Assembly (NCBI RefSeq): GCF_003202915.1
Contig: NZ_QGLP01000005.1
Span: forward strand, 350,721-414,720
Direction of reading: 5' to 3'
Source: Gilliamella apicola
GTDB lineage: Bacteria > Pseudomonadota > Gammaproteobacteria > Enterobacterales > Orbaceae
DNA length: 64,000 nucleotides
Notes under the pieces: model-generated
The model's input: only the letters and a program-made list of their open reading frames with translations
What the model was told of the DNA's origin: nothing
Database searches by the model: none
Part shown: positions 55,760 to 64,000 of the stretch, one piece after another
Numbering within the stretch: position 1 is the first letter of the stretch
Layout: every line of letters starts with the position of its first letter
Translations under genes and position numbers: made by a program

Positions 55760-56315
55760 ACTATCTAATCATTCTTAATAAAGATCACCTAACGGAATTG
55801 ATTTCTTAATTATTTTTAGAGAAATTTTAACTGACTAATATTAAAAGATATCGAAAGCATTTATCATCAGTAAATTAACGCTTTAATTATCTTCAATAAA
55901 GATCGCCTTACGTTACAGAATTCTTAATGATATTTACAAAAATTTTAACTTACTGATATTAAAAATATGTTAAAAGAATTTATGACTACTGAATTAACAC
56001 TTTAATTATCTTTAATAAAGATCACCTTCCGGTAGAATTCATAGTTATTTTTACAAAATTTTCAACTGACTGATATTAAAAGATATTGAGTGCATTTATC
56101 ATTACTAAGTTAACGCTTTAATTATCTTCAATAAAGACCGTCATTGGATATTGGTTGCTCAGTTATTTTTACAACATTTTTAAACTATTGAGGTTAACTG
56201 GTGCTAAACACATTTATCTAGGCTAATTTAACTGTAATCATTCTCAATGATACTCACCCTCTCGGTTTAGATTCCCCAATTATTTTTACATAAATTTTAA
56301 ACAGCACATTACAAA
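55760..56315. repeat. Tandem array of degenerate repeats, ~117 bp each, five copies
   Basis: The core TTAATTATCTTCAATAAAGATCACC and its variants recur with AATAAAGATC beginning at 55777, 55895, 56014 and 56130, and with a more eroded copy near 56246. The spacing is 116-119 bp. The rest of the unit is also similar: TTATTTTTACAAAATTTTAA, CTGACTGATATTAAAAGATA and a TTTATCATTACTAA word. Copies differ by roughly a fifth to a third of positions. The units encode no common peptide. Confidence 0.7.
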
Positions 56316-56513
56316 GTAAATTTATGGCAAAAAAGACAATAAAGTATTGGTAAAAATTGATCAACTGTCAAAGCAGAGATGCCTTACTAATCAAGAAGCA
56401 AAATTATAAGCATAGCGTCGATTAATTAAAATAATAATTACTATTTATAATTGATGATTAACAAGACGATAGATAATTGTCATATTGTTTGTACTATTAT
56501 TGATAAGTGGGGA

Positions 56514-58412
56514 TCAGGATTGAATTTTCAATCGTGAATTTTTTAACTGTTCGATCAATGTGAGTAAAGAAGAATTTAGTTCATACATAAATTGTTGATA
56601 ACTAAACTCTTTTTTACTAATTTCCTCAAGTTGTAACTCCCAATGTGCGGTCATATCTGGCATTGAAACACTTTCGGGTAATGATAAAATTAAATTTTTA
56701 CCAATTTGTGTAGCACGGATGGTTTTACCTTGTCGCGTTAAAAATTGGCGTTTAAATAACAGTTCAATGATACCTGCTCGTGTTGCCTCAGTACCTAAGC
56801 CATCTGTTTCACGTAGTATTTTTTTAATCTCTGGATCTTTAACAAATCTTGCAATACCTGTCATAGCTGACAATAAGGTGGCATCAGTAAAATATTTGGG
56901 TGGCTGAGTTTCTTTGCTAAGTAACTCAGTGTCAGTACATTGGACTGATTCGCCTTTTTTAACCAGTTTCGTCAATAAGCCATTATTTTCGATGCTATCT
57001 GCTTCGTTGTCAGTTTGATAATTTTTGCTTCTGAACAGTACTTTCCAACCTTCATTTAACATCTGATTGGCTTTCGATATAAATTTTCCACCACTAATAT
57101 CAATATCAATCTGTAATTCAGCATATTTATAAGCGGGATAAAATTGGGCTAAATATTGTGTCGCAACCACTTGATATACAGCTTGCTCCTTACTGGATAA
57201 ACTATCCATATTAACTTTACGCAACGTTGGGATAATCGCATGATGAGCCTCTACTTTTTTATCATTCCAGGCTTTAGAACGTAAGGCGAAATCAGCATTA
57301 TTAATAGCAGTTTGCAATTCTGAGCAATTACTTTCAATCGCTGATTTTACACCTTGAATCTGTTTTAAATGGTCTTCAGGCAGAAAACGACAATCAGAGC
57401 GAGGATAAGTAATTAACTTATGCTTTTCATATAGTGATTGGCAAATATCAAGTACTTCTTGGGCACTTAGACTATTGCGTTTCGCCATTTCAATTTGTAA
57501 CGCAGATAAATTAAATGGCATCGGTGGCGCTAGCTCTTTCTTTTTATTGCTAACTTTATTAATAATGCCGGTCTGACCTTGAATTCGTTGGCATACATTT
57601 TCAGCTAATGCTTTTACTAATACTCGGCCTTCTTCATCCTGATAAGGGGCACAAGCCTCGCTTGGTTGCCATTTTGCTTTAAAGGTTTCATTATGTTTGG
57701 TTTGCAATATGGCATAGACTTCATAAAAAGGTTTAGGAACAAATTGGGTAATCTCTAAATCACGCCTAACTACTAAACCCAAAATAGGTGTTTGGACTCG
57801 GCCTATGGAGAGAACTCCGCGATAACCGCTACGTTGTCCTGCAAGTGTGCAGACACGGCTCATGTTCATGCCATATAACCAATCAGCTCGAGCTCTAGCT
57901 AATGCCGAGGTCGACAACGGGATAAAATCTTGATTATTTCTTAATTTTTCTAGTGATTTATCAACTGCGCTAGCATTTAAATCACTGATTAAACAACGTT
58001 GAATTTTTTTGCGTTTTTCCGTGGGCAACTGACAATAATTGAGTACTTCATCTACCAACAGTTGCCCTTCTCTATCAGGGTCACCAGCATGAACAATTTG
58101 ATCGGCTGATTTGATTAATTCCACTAAAATATTAAATTGTTTCTGAGTACTGTTTTTAGGCATCAAAATCCATTTTTCAGGTACAATCGGTAAATCATCT
58201 AATGTCCATTTTTTATAGCGTTCATCATATATTTCCGGAGTTGCTTGTTCTAATAGATGCCCTATACACCAACTAACAACATCGCCGTTACCTGCTTTGA
58301 TAAACCCATTCCCCTTTTGGTGAGGTTTCGGCAAAACATCAGCAATAGCTCGTGCTAAGCTAGGCTTTTCGGCGATAAATAGACGATATGATTGGTTAGT
58401 TGGCATAATCAT
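56514..58412 (-). CDS. topB: DNA topoisomerase III
   Basis: This 632-residue type IA topoisomerase unlinks replication intermediates. Toprim motifs are IAEKPSLARAIADVLP (N terminus) and HAGDPDREGQLLVDEV; the active-site Tyr is in LITYPRSDCRFLPEDH. RADWLYGMNMSRVCT and SIGRVQTPILGLVVRRD are conserved. It lacks the extra C-terminal domains of topoisomerase I and ends shortly after the catalytic core. It follows a hypothetical gene by nine bases on the same strand. Confidence 0.95.
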   Translation of the reverse strand: MIMPTNQSYRLFIAEKPSLARAIADVLPKPHQKGNGFIKAGNGDVVSWCIGHLLEQATPEIYDERYKKWTLDDLPIVPEKWILMPKNSTQKQFNILVELIKSADQIVHAGDPDREGQLLVDEVLNYCQLPTEKRKKIQRCLISDLNASAVDKSLEKLRNNQDFIPLSTSALARARADWLYGMNMSRVCTLAGQRSGYRGVLSIGRVQTPILGLVVRRDLEITQFVPKPFYEVYAILQTKHNETFKAKWQPSEACAPYQDEEGRVLVKALAENVCQRIQGQTGIINKVSNKKKELAPPMPFNLSALQIEMAKRNSLSAQEVLDICQSLYEKHKLITYPRSDCRFLPEDHLKQIQGVKSAIESNCSELQTAINNADFALRSKAWNDKKVEAHHAIIPTLRKVNMDSLSSKEQAVYQVVATQYLAQFYPAYKYAELQIDIDISGGKFISKANQMLNEGWKVLFRSKNYQTDNEADSIENNGLLTKLVKKGESVQCTDTELLSKETQPPKYFTDATLLSAMTGIARFVKDPEIKKILRETDGLGTEATRAGIIELLFKRQFLTRQGKTIRATQIGKNLILSLPESVSMPDMTAHWELQLEEISKKEFSYQQFMYELNSSLLTLIEQLKNSRLKIQS

Positions 58413-58421
58413 TAATATTAT

Positions 58422-58790
58422 TCATAAGTTGCAAACGACATAGGTTTGATAAGGTATATCCAAAGTTAAATCTAACTCAATAATAGGTTTTACAGTCGTT
58501 AAGTTATCTATAGCGCAGTAAGCTGTTATCTGCTGCACTATCCAAGCTAAAATTAACTTTACCGCACAAATCAGTGTAAGTTGTTTAGCTATATTCTGCG
58601 TGTAGGTAGCGACTTTAATTTCAAAATTATTGTTATTATCGATATGGATTAAATAAGATGATGCTCCACAAACAATAACATTATCTATCAAAATAATAAA
58701 TTCTAATCCGGATTTTCCCATATCATTGGATGAATTAAAATCTTTATACCGCTGTTTAACGCGTTTAAGTTCTATTATTTGCTGATACAT
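58422..58790 (-). CDS. Hypothetical protein upstream of topB
   Basis: This 122-residue protein has no recognised family. It opens with MYQQIIELKRVKQRYKDFNS, has a central hydrophobic stretch (about residues 66-88, AKQLTLICAVKLILAWIVQQ) that might be a membrane helix, and ends with LDIPYQTYVVCNL. It is nine bases upstream of topB on the same strand and likely co-transcribed, which argues that it is a real gene. I cannot suggest a role. Confidence 0.6.
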   Translation of the reverse strand: MYQQIIELKRVKQRYKDFNSSNDMGKSGLEFIILIDNVIVCGASSYLIHIDNNNNFEIKVATYTQNIAKQLTLICAVKLILAWIVQQITAYCAIDNLTTVKPIIELDLTLDIPYQTYVVCNL

Positions 58791-59222
58791 TTTTTCATCA
58801 ATTACGTTTAATTGATTGATTTAATATAATTTTAAACAATTAAGTTTAGTTTCGGCTATCAAACAGCATATTCAGATAGCAATAATAATGGATCATTTTC
58901 TTATCATTGTTGCAATATAGAGTTTCAATCTTAGTCATTTTTATCTGTAAGAATAAGAATTTACTCATCATCACTATCTACTTTTGTAAGCTAGCAAAAC
59001 ACATTTTGATTTGTCTGACTAGCTAATCAAAATAAGCGACCAATTTTAATTATAACTGAACTTGGTCGCAAGAGATTATTGGTATCAGATACTCGATATT
59101 TGCTTGCCAACAAACAAAATAAATGTTCGCTGTATAACCTGAGATAGCAGTTAAACCGCTTGTTAATCTATTAATTCAGGAATGTATATCAAAATATCGT
59201 CTGATTTTTAAATTTAACGCTT
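58791..59222. other. Intergenic DNA between the topB operon and zntB
   Basis: AT-rich with no credible frame. I see no tRNA, terminator or clear repeat. It probably carries the promoter of the 122-residue gene and topB. Confidence 0.35.
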
Positions 59223-60236
59223 TTACCACCATTTTTTTAGTTTAAGCCATACTACAGAAACGATACTAATAACAATCAACAATAAGATTAAGCTCACAAA
59301 AGACCACTCTTTTTCATTGAAAGGGATTCCAGCCAAATTAACACCTAGCAAGCTAGTAATAAAAGTAATTGGCGTGAAAATAATTGTAAAGAGCGACATT
59401 AAATAGATGCGTTTATTGGTAGATTCAGCCAAAATACTATTAATTTGTTCCATTAGTGAACCAATTCTAATCAGGCAGCTATCAATTTCAGACACATAGT
59501 GATTTTGTTGATTTGAGATATCATGTAATCGCTGGCGGTCGTTGTCATCGATCCAAGATATTCTTTCCGTCGATATTTTGACAAAAATATCACGTTGCGG
59601 TGATAGTAAACGCCTTAATATGAAGAGTTGTTTACGAACCCGACCGATTTCTTTATGCGAAAAAATTCGTTGATTAAGTAATAAATCTTCCAATTTGATA
59701 ATTTTATTATGCACACCGTCAAAAGATAAATTAACTTGATCACAAATTAACTCCGAGAGTTGAATTAGCCAATCAGCGACATCTACCGGACCAATCCCTT
59801 TTTCTAAATTTTCTTTTAGTTTGATGATGGCATCAATTTTTTGGTGTCTAGTCGATATAATGAAATTATCCGTAATATAAAAACGGAAAGTAACAATCGG
59901 ATCCGGTAACTCATTTGGTGTAAAGTTAACCCCTTTAAGTACCACTAAAATACCGGAATCACAACGAATTTCTTTGGGAAATTGATTCGGTTTGATTAAC
60001 TCATTTTTGACAAGATCTGGAATGAGATTGGTTTGATTAATCCAATTAATGGTTTCACTGTTGGCAAAATCAAGATGTATCCAATAAGGTTGTTTGACTG
60101 AAACTTCAGTTTTTTCATTCAAAGGATTAGCTTTACCTTTGCCATCCAATTGACAACTAAAAACAGGTTGTGCTGCAAGTAGATCTGAAACCAAAATAGA
60201 ATTATTGCTATTTTCATTACTCATCATCAGCCCCAT
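59223..60236 (-). CDS. zntB: Zinc transporter ZntB (CorA family)
   Basis: This 337-residue CorA-type channel protein has a large cytoplasmic N domain and two C-terminal helices, with the loop motif LLGVNLAGIP in the GMN position (Gly-Val-Asn), as in ZntB rather than CorA. MSLFTIIFTPITFITSLLGV and FVSLILLLIVISIVSVVWLK are the membrane segments. It moves Zn2+, with H+. The ATG at 60224 (third Met) is nearer to the TGGGG site than the first ATG at 60236, so the true N terminus may be four residues shorter. It lies 74 bp beyond the heme ATPase gene on the same strand. Confidence 0.85.
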   Translation of the reverse strand: MGLMMSNENSNNSILVSDLLAAQPVFSCQLDGKGKANPLNEKTEVSVKQPYWIHLDFANSETINWINQTNLIPDLVKNELIKPNQFPKEIRCDSGILVVLKGVNFTPNELPDPIVTFRFYITDNFIISTRHQKIDAIIKLKENLEKGIGPVDVADWLIQLSELICDQVNLSFDGVHNKIIKLEDLLLNQRIFSHKEIGRVRKQLFILRRLLSPQRDIFVKISTERISWIDDNDRQRLHDISNQQNHYVSEIDSCLIRIGSLMEQINSILAESTNKRIYLMSLFTIIFTPITFITSLLGVNLAGIPFNEKEWSFVSLILLLIVISIVSVVWLKLKKWW

Positions 60237-60310
60237 TGGTTAAGTTTGTTTAATTATATACTGATTTTGAGCAAAAATGCAGCGCATCAATGATTTTCTA
60301 GTTTTAATAT

Positions 60311-61084
60311 TTAAGGGTTCAAATAAATTTGTGGTATCGATGTATGATGTGGATGATTAAAAATACCGATTTCAACACCATACCATCGATGGATATTTTC
60401 AACCGTTAACACCTCGGTTGGTGCCCCTTGTTCAACAATTTTTCCCTGGTTAACCAAAATTATTTTGTCAGCATACAAAGCAGCTAAATTCAGATCATGT
60501 AATATGCAACACACAGCCAATTGCTTCTTAACAGCTAATTGCTTCAATAGACGTAAAGTATGTTGTTGATGGTAGAGATCAAGTGCTGAAGTAGGTTCAT
60601 CTAAAAATAGTAATTTTTCATTAGGTTCTGGTTGCCATAATTGGGCTAAAACTCTAGCCAATTGAACTCTTTGCTGTTCGCCACCAGATAAACCACGATA
60701 ATCTCGGTCTGCGAATTGCAAACAATCGGTTTGAACCATGACTTCATGAATTGATTCATCAAAATGTATTTTCCCATAAGGCGCTCGCCCCATTGCAATC
60801 ACTTCTTTTACTTTAAATGGAAAAGTAAGTTGGCTTTGTTGCAGCATTACTGTTCTTATTTTTGCCAATTGCTTTTGTGACCACTGTGATATAGGACGAC
60901 CTTGTAAATAACACTCTCCTGATTGTGGTTTTTGATAACCAGTTAATAAACGTAATAAGGTCGACTTACCGGCACCATTAGGACCGATGATGATAACAAT
61001 TTCACCCGCATTTATTGATAAAGATACATCATTGATGATCATGCGGCTGCCATAACCAAAGGTTAAATTTTTAGCGGTTAACAC
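60311..61084 (-). CDS. hmuV: Heme ABC transporter ATP-binding protein
   Basis: This 257-residue ATPase has Walker [10 protein letters not shown], the signature LSGGEQQRV and Walker [13 protein letters not shown]. It matches the heme transporter HmuV/ChuV in length and context. It energises uptake of heme from the periplasm with HmuU. It follows the permease gene by 16 bp, and it is the last gene of the heme operon. Confidence 0.93.
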   Translation of the reverse strand: MLTAKNLTFGYGSRMIINDVSLSINAGEIVIIIGPNGAGKSTLLRLLTGYQKPQSGECYLQGRPISQWSQKQLAKIRTVMLQQSQLTFPFKVKEVIAMGRAPYGKIHFDESIHEVMVQTDCLQFADRDYRGLSGGEQQRVQLARVLAQLWQPEPNEKLLFLDEPTSALDLYHQQHTLRLLKQLAVKKQLAVCCILHDLNLAALYADKIILVNQGKIVEQGAPTEVLTVENIHRWYGVEIGIFNHPHHTSIPQIYLNP

Positions 61085-61100
61085 AATAAATCTCCATGCA

Positions 61101-62087
61101 CTATTTATGTCTCAGGATAAGCCAAAGAAAATACGGGCCACCAATTAAACTGGTTAAAAGGCCAACAGGGATTTCCGTTGGGGCGACCAATGTTCTAGCT
61201 AAAGTATCCGCTAATAAAAGTAAACATGCGCCACCAAGAGCCGAACCCGGTATTAACCATTTATGATTTGCACCGATTTGTAAACGAATCATATGAGGAA
61301 CAACTAAACCAACAAATGCAATAATGCCACTGACCGCCACAGAAGTACCAATCAACACAGCACAAAGTAATAAGAGATAACGTTTGATACGTTCAACATT
61401 GATACCTAAATAATGGGCATCCTCATCGCCAAGTTGTAATATATTGAGCTGGTGAGCCAGTTTGATGATGCCAAATAGTGCAGGAAAAATTAATGAAATG
61501 GATACTAACACCAGATCCCAAGATCCTTTACCTAAATGCCCCATTGACCATAAGGAAAGTTGACGTAATTGTGACTCATCACTGATGTAACTAAGCCCTC
61601 CCATTACTGCCCCAATGATGGCATTAATGGCTACGCCTAACAGAATCATTTTCGCAAGGTTGCATTGCTCATTAAGACTATAAAGATAGATCAAAACGCA
61701 AATAAATAAACTACCGACAAATGCAGCTACCATTTTGCCATAAAGCATCATAATGGGAGGAAAAACAGCAGGAAATAAGATTGTTATACCCACCATAAGG
61801 CTTGCACCACTGCTAATACCCAATAAACCAGGATCGGCTAAAGGATTTCTGAATAATCCTTGCATAACAGCGCCAGCACTCGCTAATGCCATGCCAACCA
61901 CTACCGCGAGTATAATTCTAGGTAATCGGATATTGCACCAAATATTCCATAGAGGGTCATCAAATGACATACTCATTAATTGAGTAAAGGATAATTTTAA
62001 TGCTCCCGAGTTTGCTGAATAGATTATTAAGATTAACAATAAAACGAATAATCCCAATAATAATATTTGTGGACTAGATTTGCGCAC
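61101..62087 (-). CDS. hmuU: Heme ABC transporter permease (FecCD family)
   Basis: This 328-residue FecCD-type permease has about ten helices and the coupling loop typical of the family: [36 protein letters not shown] and [20 protein letters not shown]. By position between chuY and hmuV it is the ChuU/HmuU ortholog. It moves heme across the inner membrane. It starts 21 bp after chuY. Confidence 0.93.
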   Translation of the reverse strand: MRKSSPQILLLGLFVLLLILIIYSANSGALKLSFTQLMSMSFDDPLWNIWCNIRLPRIILAVVVGMALASAGAVMQGLFRNPLADPGLLGISSGASLMVGITILFPAVFPPIMMLYGKMVAAFVGSLFICVLIYLYSLNEQCNLAKMILLGVAINAIIGAVMGGLSYISDESQLRQLSLWSMGHLGKGSWDLVLVSISLIFPALFGIIKLAHQLNILQLGDEDAHYLGINVERIKRYLLLLCAVLIGTSVAVSGIIAFVGLVVPHMIRLQIGANHKWLIPGSALGGACLLLLADTLARTLVAPTEIPVGLLTSLIGGPYFLWLILRHK

Positions 62088-62108
62088 CGATTAACCTCAT
62101 AAATTTAA

Positions 62109-62747
62109 TTAATAATTTACCGTAAGGCTTGGGTCAACAACGCTATATGCATGATTATCAAATTGTTGATTTGCAATTTTATCCATGATTATTTTGGCTA
62201 ATTCTTTACGATATACGAAACCGTGAACTTCTTGAGCAAAATAGCATTGACCGTTATTGGTTAATTCACCATCGCGTAAACCGCCGGGTCTTAAGATCAC
62301 ATAATTCAAAGTACTCGTTTGTAACCAAACTTCAGCCAAGGATTTTTCGCGCACCGCATTACCAAATGCTTGTTTAGCTCGTAGGGATAAGGTTGACCAT
62401 GAATCACCACAACCAAGTGAGGTCACCAATACCATTTGTTTGATTCCTACTTGTTCAGCGCAATCAATGATATTACGCTGCGCAATATAATTGCCGGTTT
62501 CGCCGCCCAAAGTTGAAATAATGGTTGCATCACAACCAGCTTGCTTACCGATTTCCTTGACTAATTCAACGTCGGTTGCATCACCTACATAGGTTTCAAT
62601 ATTTTGTTGAGCTAATTGTTTAGCAAAGTCAGCATCGCGGACTAAAGCAATACAACGCCACTCTGGGTGGCATTGTTTGATTAATTGCGATAGTTGATAA
62701 CCAGTTCCTAACTTGGCGCTAACACCAAAAATGATTACTGTTTTCAT
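62109..62747 (-). CDS. chuY: ChuY-like NAD(P)H-dependent reductase
   Basis: This 212-residue Rossmann-fold protein opens with the dinucleotide loop IFGVSAKLGTGYQLSQ and has TDVELVKEIG, TSLGCGDSW and LRPGGLRDGELTNNGQCYF. By position (chuX, then this, then hmuU) and size it matches ChuY of E. coli O157, which reduces anaerobilin, the linear product of anaerobic heme opening, with NADPH. The enzyme is cytoplasmic. Seventeen bases separate it from the chuX stop. Confidence 0.85.
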   Translation of the reverse strand: MKTVIIFGVSAKLGTGYQLSQLIKQCHPEWRCIALVRDADFAKQLAQQNIETYVGDATDVELVKEIGKQAGCDATIISTLGGETGNYIAQRNIIDCAEQVGIKQMVLVTSLGCGDSWSTLSLRAKQAFGNAVREKSLAEVWLQTSTLNYVILRPGGLRDGELTNNGQCYFAQEVHGFVYRKELAKIIMDKIANQQFDNHAYSVVDPSLTVNY

Positions 62748-62764
62748 GTTATTATTTCTTCAAA

Positions 62765-63265
62765 TTAATTAATTTTTTTTGCTAACGCTCTAAATTTTTC
62801 TAGCTGATCGGCTTTTAATTGATGTTTTTCATCACGGCCAACGAAAATTTTAAACATGGACTGACCTAAATGGTTGAGGAAAATCATTGAAGCAGTCGAC
62901 ATTTTCATAAATTTTCTTTCGATAAATGCAATATATTGACAATGTTCTGCTTTGATATGACCGCTTAACCCTTTTTGGTGACGTAAATTAAAGTATTTTT
63001 GGCTATGCGTTCCCGGTGGTAATTCACCTGAAATTTCAGCAATAACGTCACCAGTATGAACTAAAAATAACACATCACCCCAAGTGGTTACTTCTTGCCA
63101 AATTTCATCGAAATGGCTGCCATCAACAATTTTAGCATCTGGTATTGCTTGGATTACTTGTGTTAGTGTGACTTTATGATCTTGAGCGATTTTTTCTAAC
63201 AGTTCTTCTGGATTAGATTGCATATAGGCTGCAAGGTTATCTAAAAGGGTTTGTTTTTCTGCCAT
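62765..63265 (-). CDS. chuX: Heme-binding protein of the ChuX/HutX family
   Basis: This 166-residue cytoplasmic protein matches the ChuX/HutX heme carrier family, which passes heme from the importer to degradation enzymes. The segments DEIWQEVTTWGDVLFLVHTG, PPGTHSQKYFNLRHQKGLSG and AFIERKFMKMSTASMIFLN are characteristic. It starts with ATG after AAAGGAA, 11 bp behind chuW. Confidence 0.92.
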   Translation of the reverse strand: MAEKQTLLDNLAAYMQSNPEELLEKIAQDHKVTLTQVIQAIPDAKIVDGSHFDEIWQEVTTWGDVLFLVHTGDVIAEISGELPPGTHSQKYFNLRHQKGLSGHIKAEHCQYIAFIERKFMKMSTASMIFLNHLGQSMFKIFVGRDEKHQLKADQLEKFRALAKKIN

Positions 63266-63276
63266 AGTAATTTCCT

Positions 63277-64000
63277 TTAATTTTTTGTTTTTACTTGGAT
63301 GTTTTGCATATGTGGATGAGATTTAGGCATACCATTACCTTGTTGCATGGCTTGTCTAGCTTGGGCCATCTTCTGTTGTAATTCGATATGTTCTGGATTA
63401 TTAAGTTGCAATAACAATTGCTGCAATGCTTGAACTATATTACTCGACCAAAAACGTCCTGATAAAGTTAGTCGTAAACAATGATCTTCATTTTGCAGCA
63501 AACCGACTGCATGCCATTGCTTGATAAGTGGATCAAAGAGTTCAGCTTGATTGGTTAGTTGCGTTAAATCTACTCGCCCTTTTTCTATACCAGCTTGTAA
63601 TTTGTGCAACCAGTCACCCACTAAAGGTTTACCGGTTAACATCATCAACGGCTTTTTACCTTGGTCTAATAGAGCATAATATTGACTCAAATCTCGATGG
63701 ATCATAAAAGATTGTCCGTCTAGCTTTCCACCAGCACAAGAACCGAATGCAAAAAAGTGAGAGCCTTGTTTTATAAGAAAATTATATAAATTTCGTTCGC
63801 GACTGGTTTTTGCCCAATGAGCATTAGTTAAATGGGTCCAACCTTGTTTAGCTAAATATTCAGCACCTTGATGGTAAAAATTGCACTTATCAGTGACCGA
63901 TGGGATCGCGATTCGATTATTCTCCACCCCTTTAGCTAATGGTGTTGTCGGCAAGAGATTTAAAGAATAAAGATCAACCCCATCAAGTGGCAATTGTTCA
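63277..64000 (-). CDS. chuW: Anaerobic heme-degrading radical SAM methyltransferase ChuW/HutW, C-terminal part
   Basis: The gene runs off the right edge; only about 241 C-terminal residues are present, so the CxxxCxxC cluster motif is outside the window. LPLDGVDLYSLNLLPTTPLA, FGSCAGGKLDGQSFMIHRDL and LTLSGRFWSSNIVQALQQLL match the C terminus of ChuW/HutW. The enzyme opens heme without oxygen, yielding anaerobilin and free iron, in the cytoplasm. It is the first gene visible of a chuW-chuX-chuY-hmuU-hmuV operon. The frame is open to the edge. Confidence 0.9.
   Translation of the reverse strand, partial: EQLPLDGVDLYSLNLLPTTPLAKGVENNRIAIPSVTDKCNFYHQGAEYLAKQGWTHLTNAHWAKTSRERNLYNFLIKQGSHFFAFGSCAGGKLDGQSFMIHRDLSQYYALLDQGKKPLMMLTGKPLVGDWLHKLQAGIEKGRVDLTQLTNQAELFDPLIKQWHAVGLLQNEDHCLRLTLSGRFWSSNIVQALQQLLLQLNNPEHIELQQKMAQARQAMQQGNGMPKSHPHMQNIQVKTKN

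Noticed and set aside
55760..56315. The repeat array could be a CRISPR
   Set aside because: Units are ~117 bp, similar along their whole length, with no short identical repeats, unique spacers or cas genes.

Overview
This is an AT-rich window of a gammaproteobacterial chromosome. Enterobacteria-like core genes are interspersed with many pseudogenes, and the mix of functions (xyloside use, shikimate/quinate genes, anaerobic heme breakdown, oxidative-damage repair) suggests a gut-dwelling member of the Orbaceae, close to Gilliamella. That assignment is an inference from gene content and base composition.

Layout: (1) 0-8 kb holds the 5' part of a large secreted adhesin-like gene with a heptanucleotide repeat near its start, a MATE exporter with a Fur-box-like site, a broken ompW, and a CRP-site-preceded operon for xyloside uptake and hydrolysis. 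(2) 8-20 kb is the conserved valS / holC-pepA / lptF-lptG neighbourhood. It is split by about 5 kb of accessory DNA with a second adhesin paralogue, ynfA, a lipoprotein and two decayed genes. (3) 20-24 kb carries methionine sulfoxide repair (msrA, cytochrome b561, msrB), a DksA-type zinc-finger protein, a DUF421 membrane protein, an endonuclease V-like protein and an HPP-family membrane protein. (4) 24-32 kb is a fluid region: a DNA-alkylation-repair group (AlkD-like, DUF1848, AraC-MGMT), an MFS exporter, a TetR regulator, a YjbR-like protein and several gene wrecks. A duplicated HPP/TetR module here has decayed in opposite halves. (5) 32-44.6 kb is a shikimate/quinate island: enoate-reductase-like flavoenzyme, SDR, aroD, ydiB, TIM-barrel isomerase-like protein, two YdiN-type transporters, a shikimate kinase, an aldo/keto reductase and a LysR regulator. 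(6) 44.6-46 kb is decayed DNA with an IS3-type transposase remnant. (7) 46-58.8 kb is mostly housekeeping: tRNA-Gly, tRNA-Leu, erpA, hemL, bcp, perM, yjgR, a ydcH-type gene, a tiny basic ORF, mgtA and topB. A degenerate array of about 117-bp repeats lies between mgtA and topB. (8) 59-64 kb holds zntB and a chuW-chuX-chuY-hmuU-hmuV heme operon that runs off the right edge.

The genes form a few coherent modules. GPH transporter plus GH43 xylosidase import and split xylosides under likely catabolite control. The shikimate island imports shikimate or quinate and interconverts them with dehydroquinate and dehydroshikimate; it could pass shikimate to chorismate synthesis through the kinase or, by inference, use it as an electron sink through the flavoenzyme. 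The chu genes import heme and open it without oxygen. The most notable observations are the phase-variation-like repeat at the first adhesin, the reciprocal decay of the two HPP/TetR copies, the DUF1848 gene translationally coupled to an alkylation-repair gene, the 117-bp repeat array, and the reductive-looking shikimate cluster.
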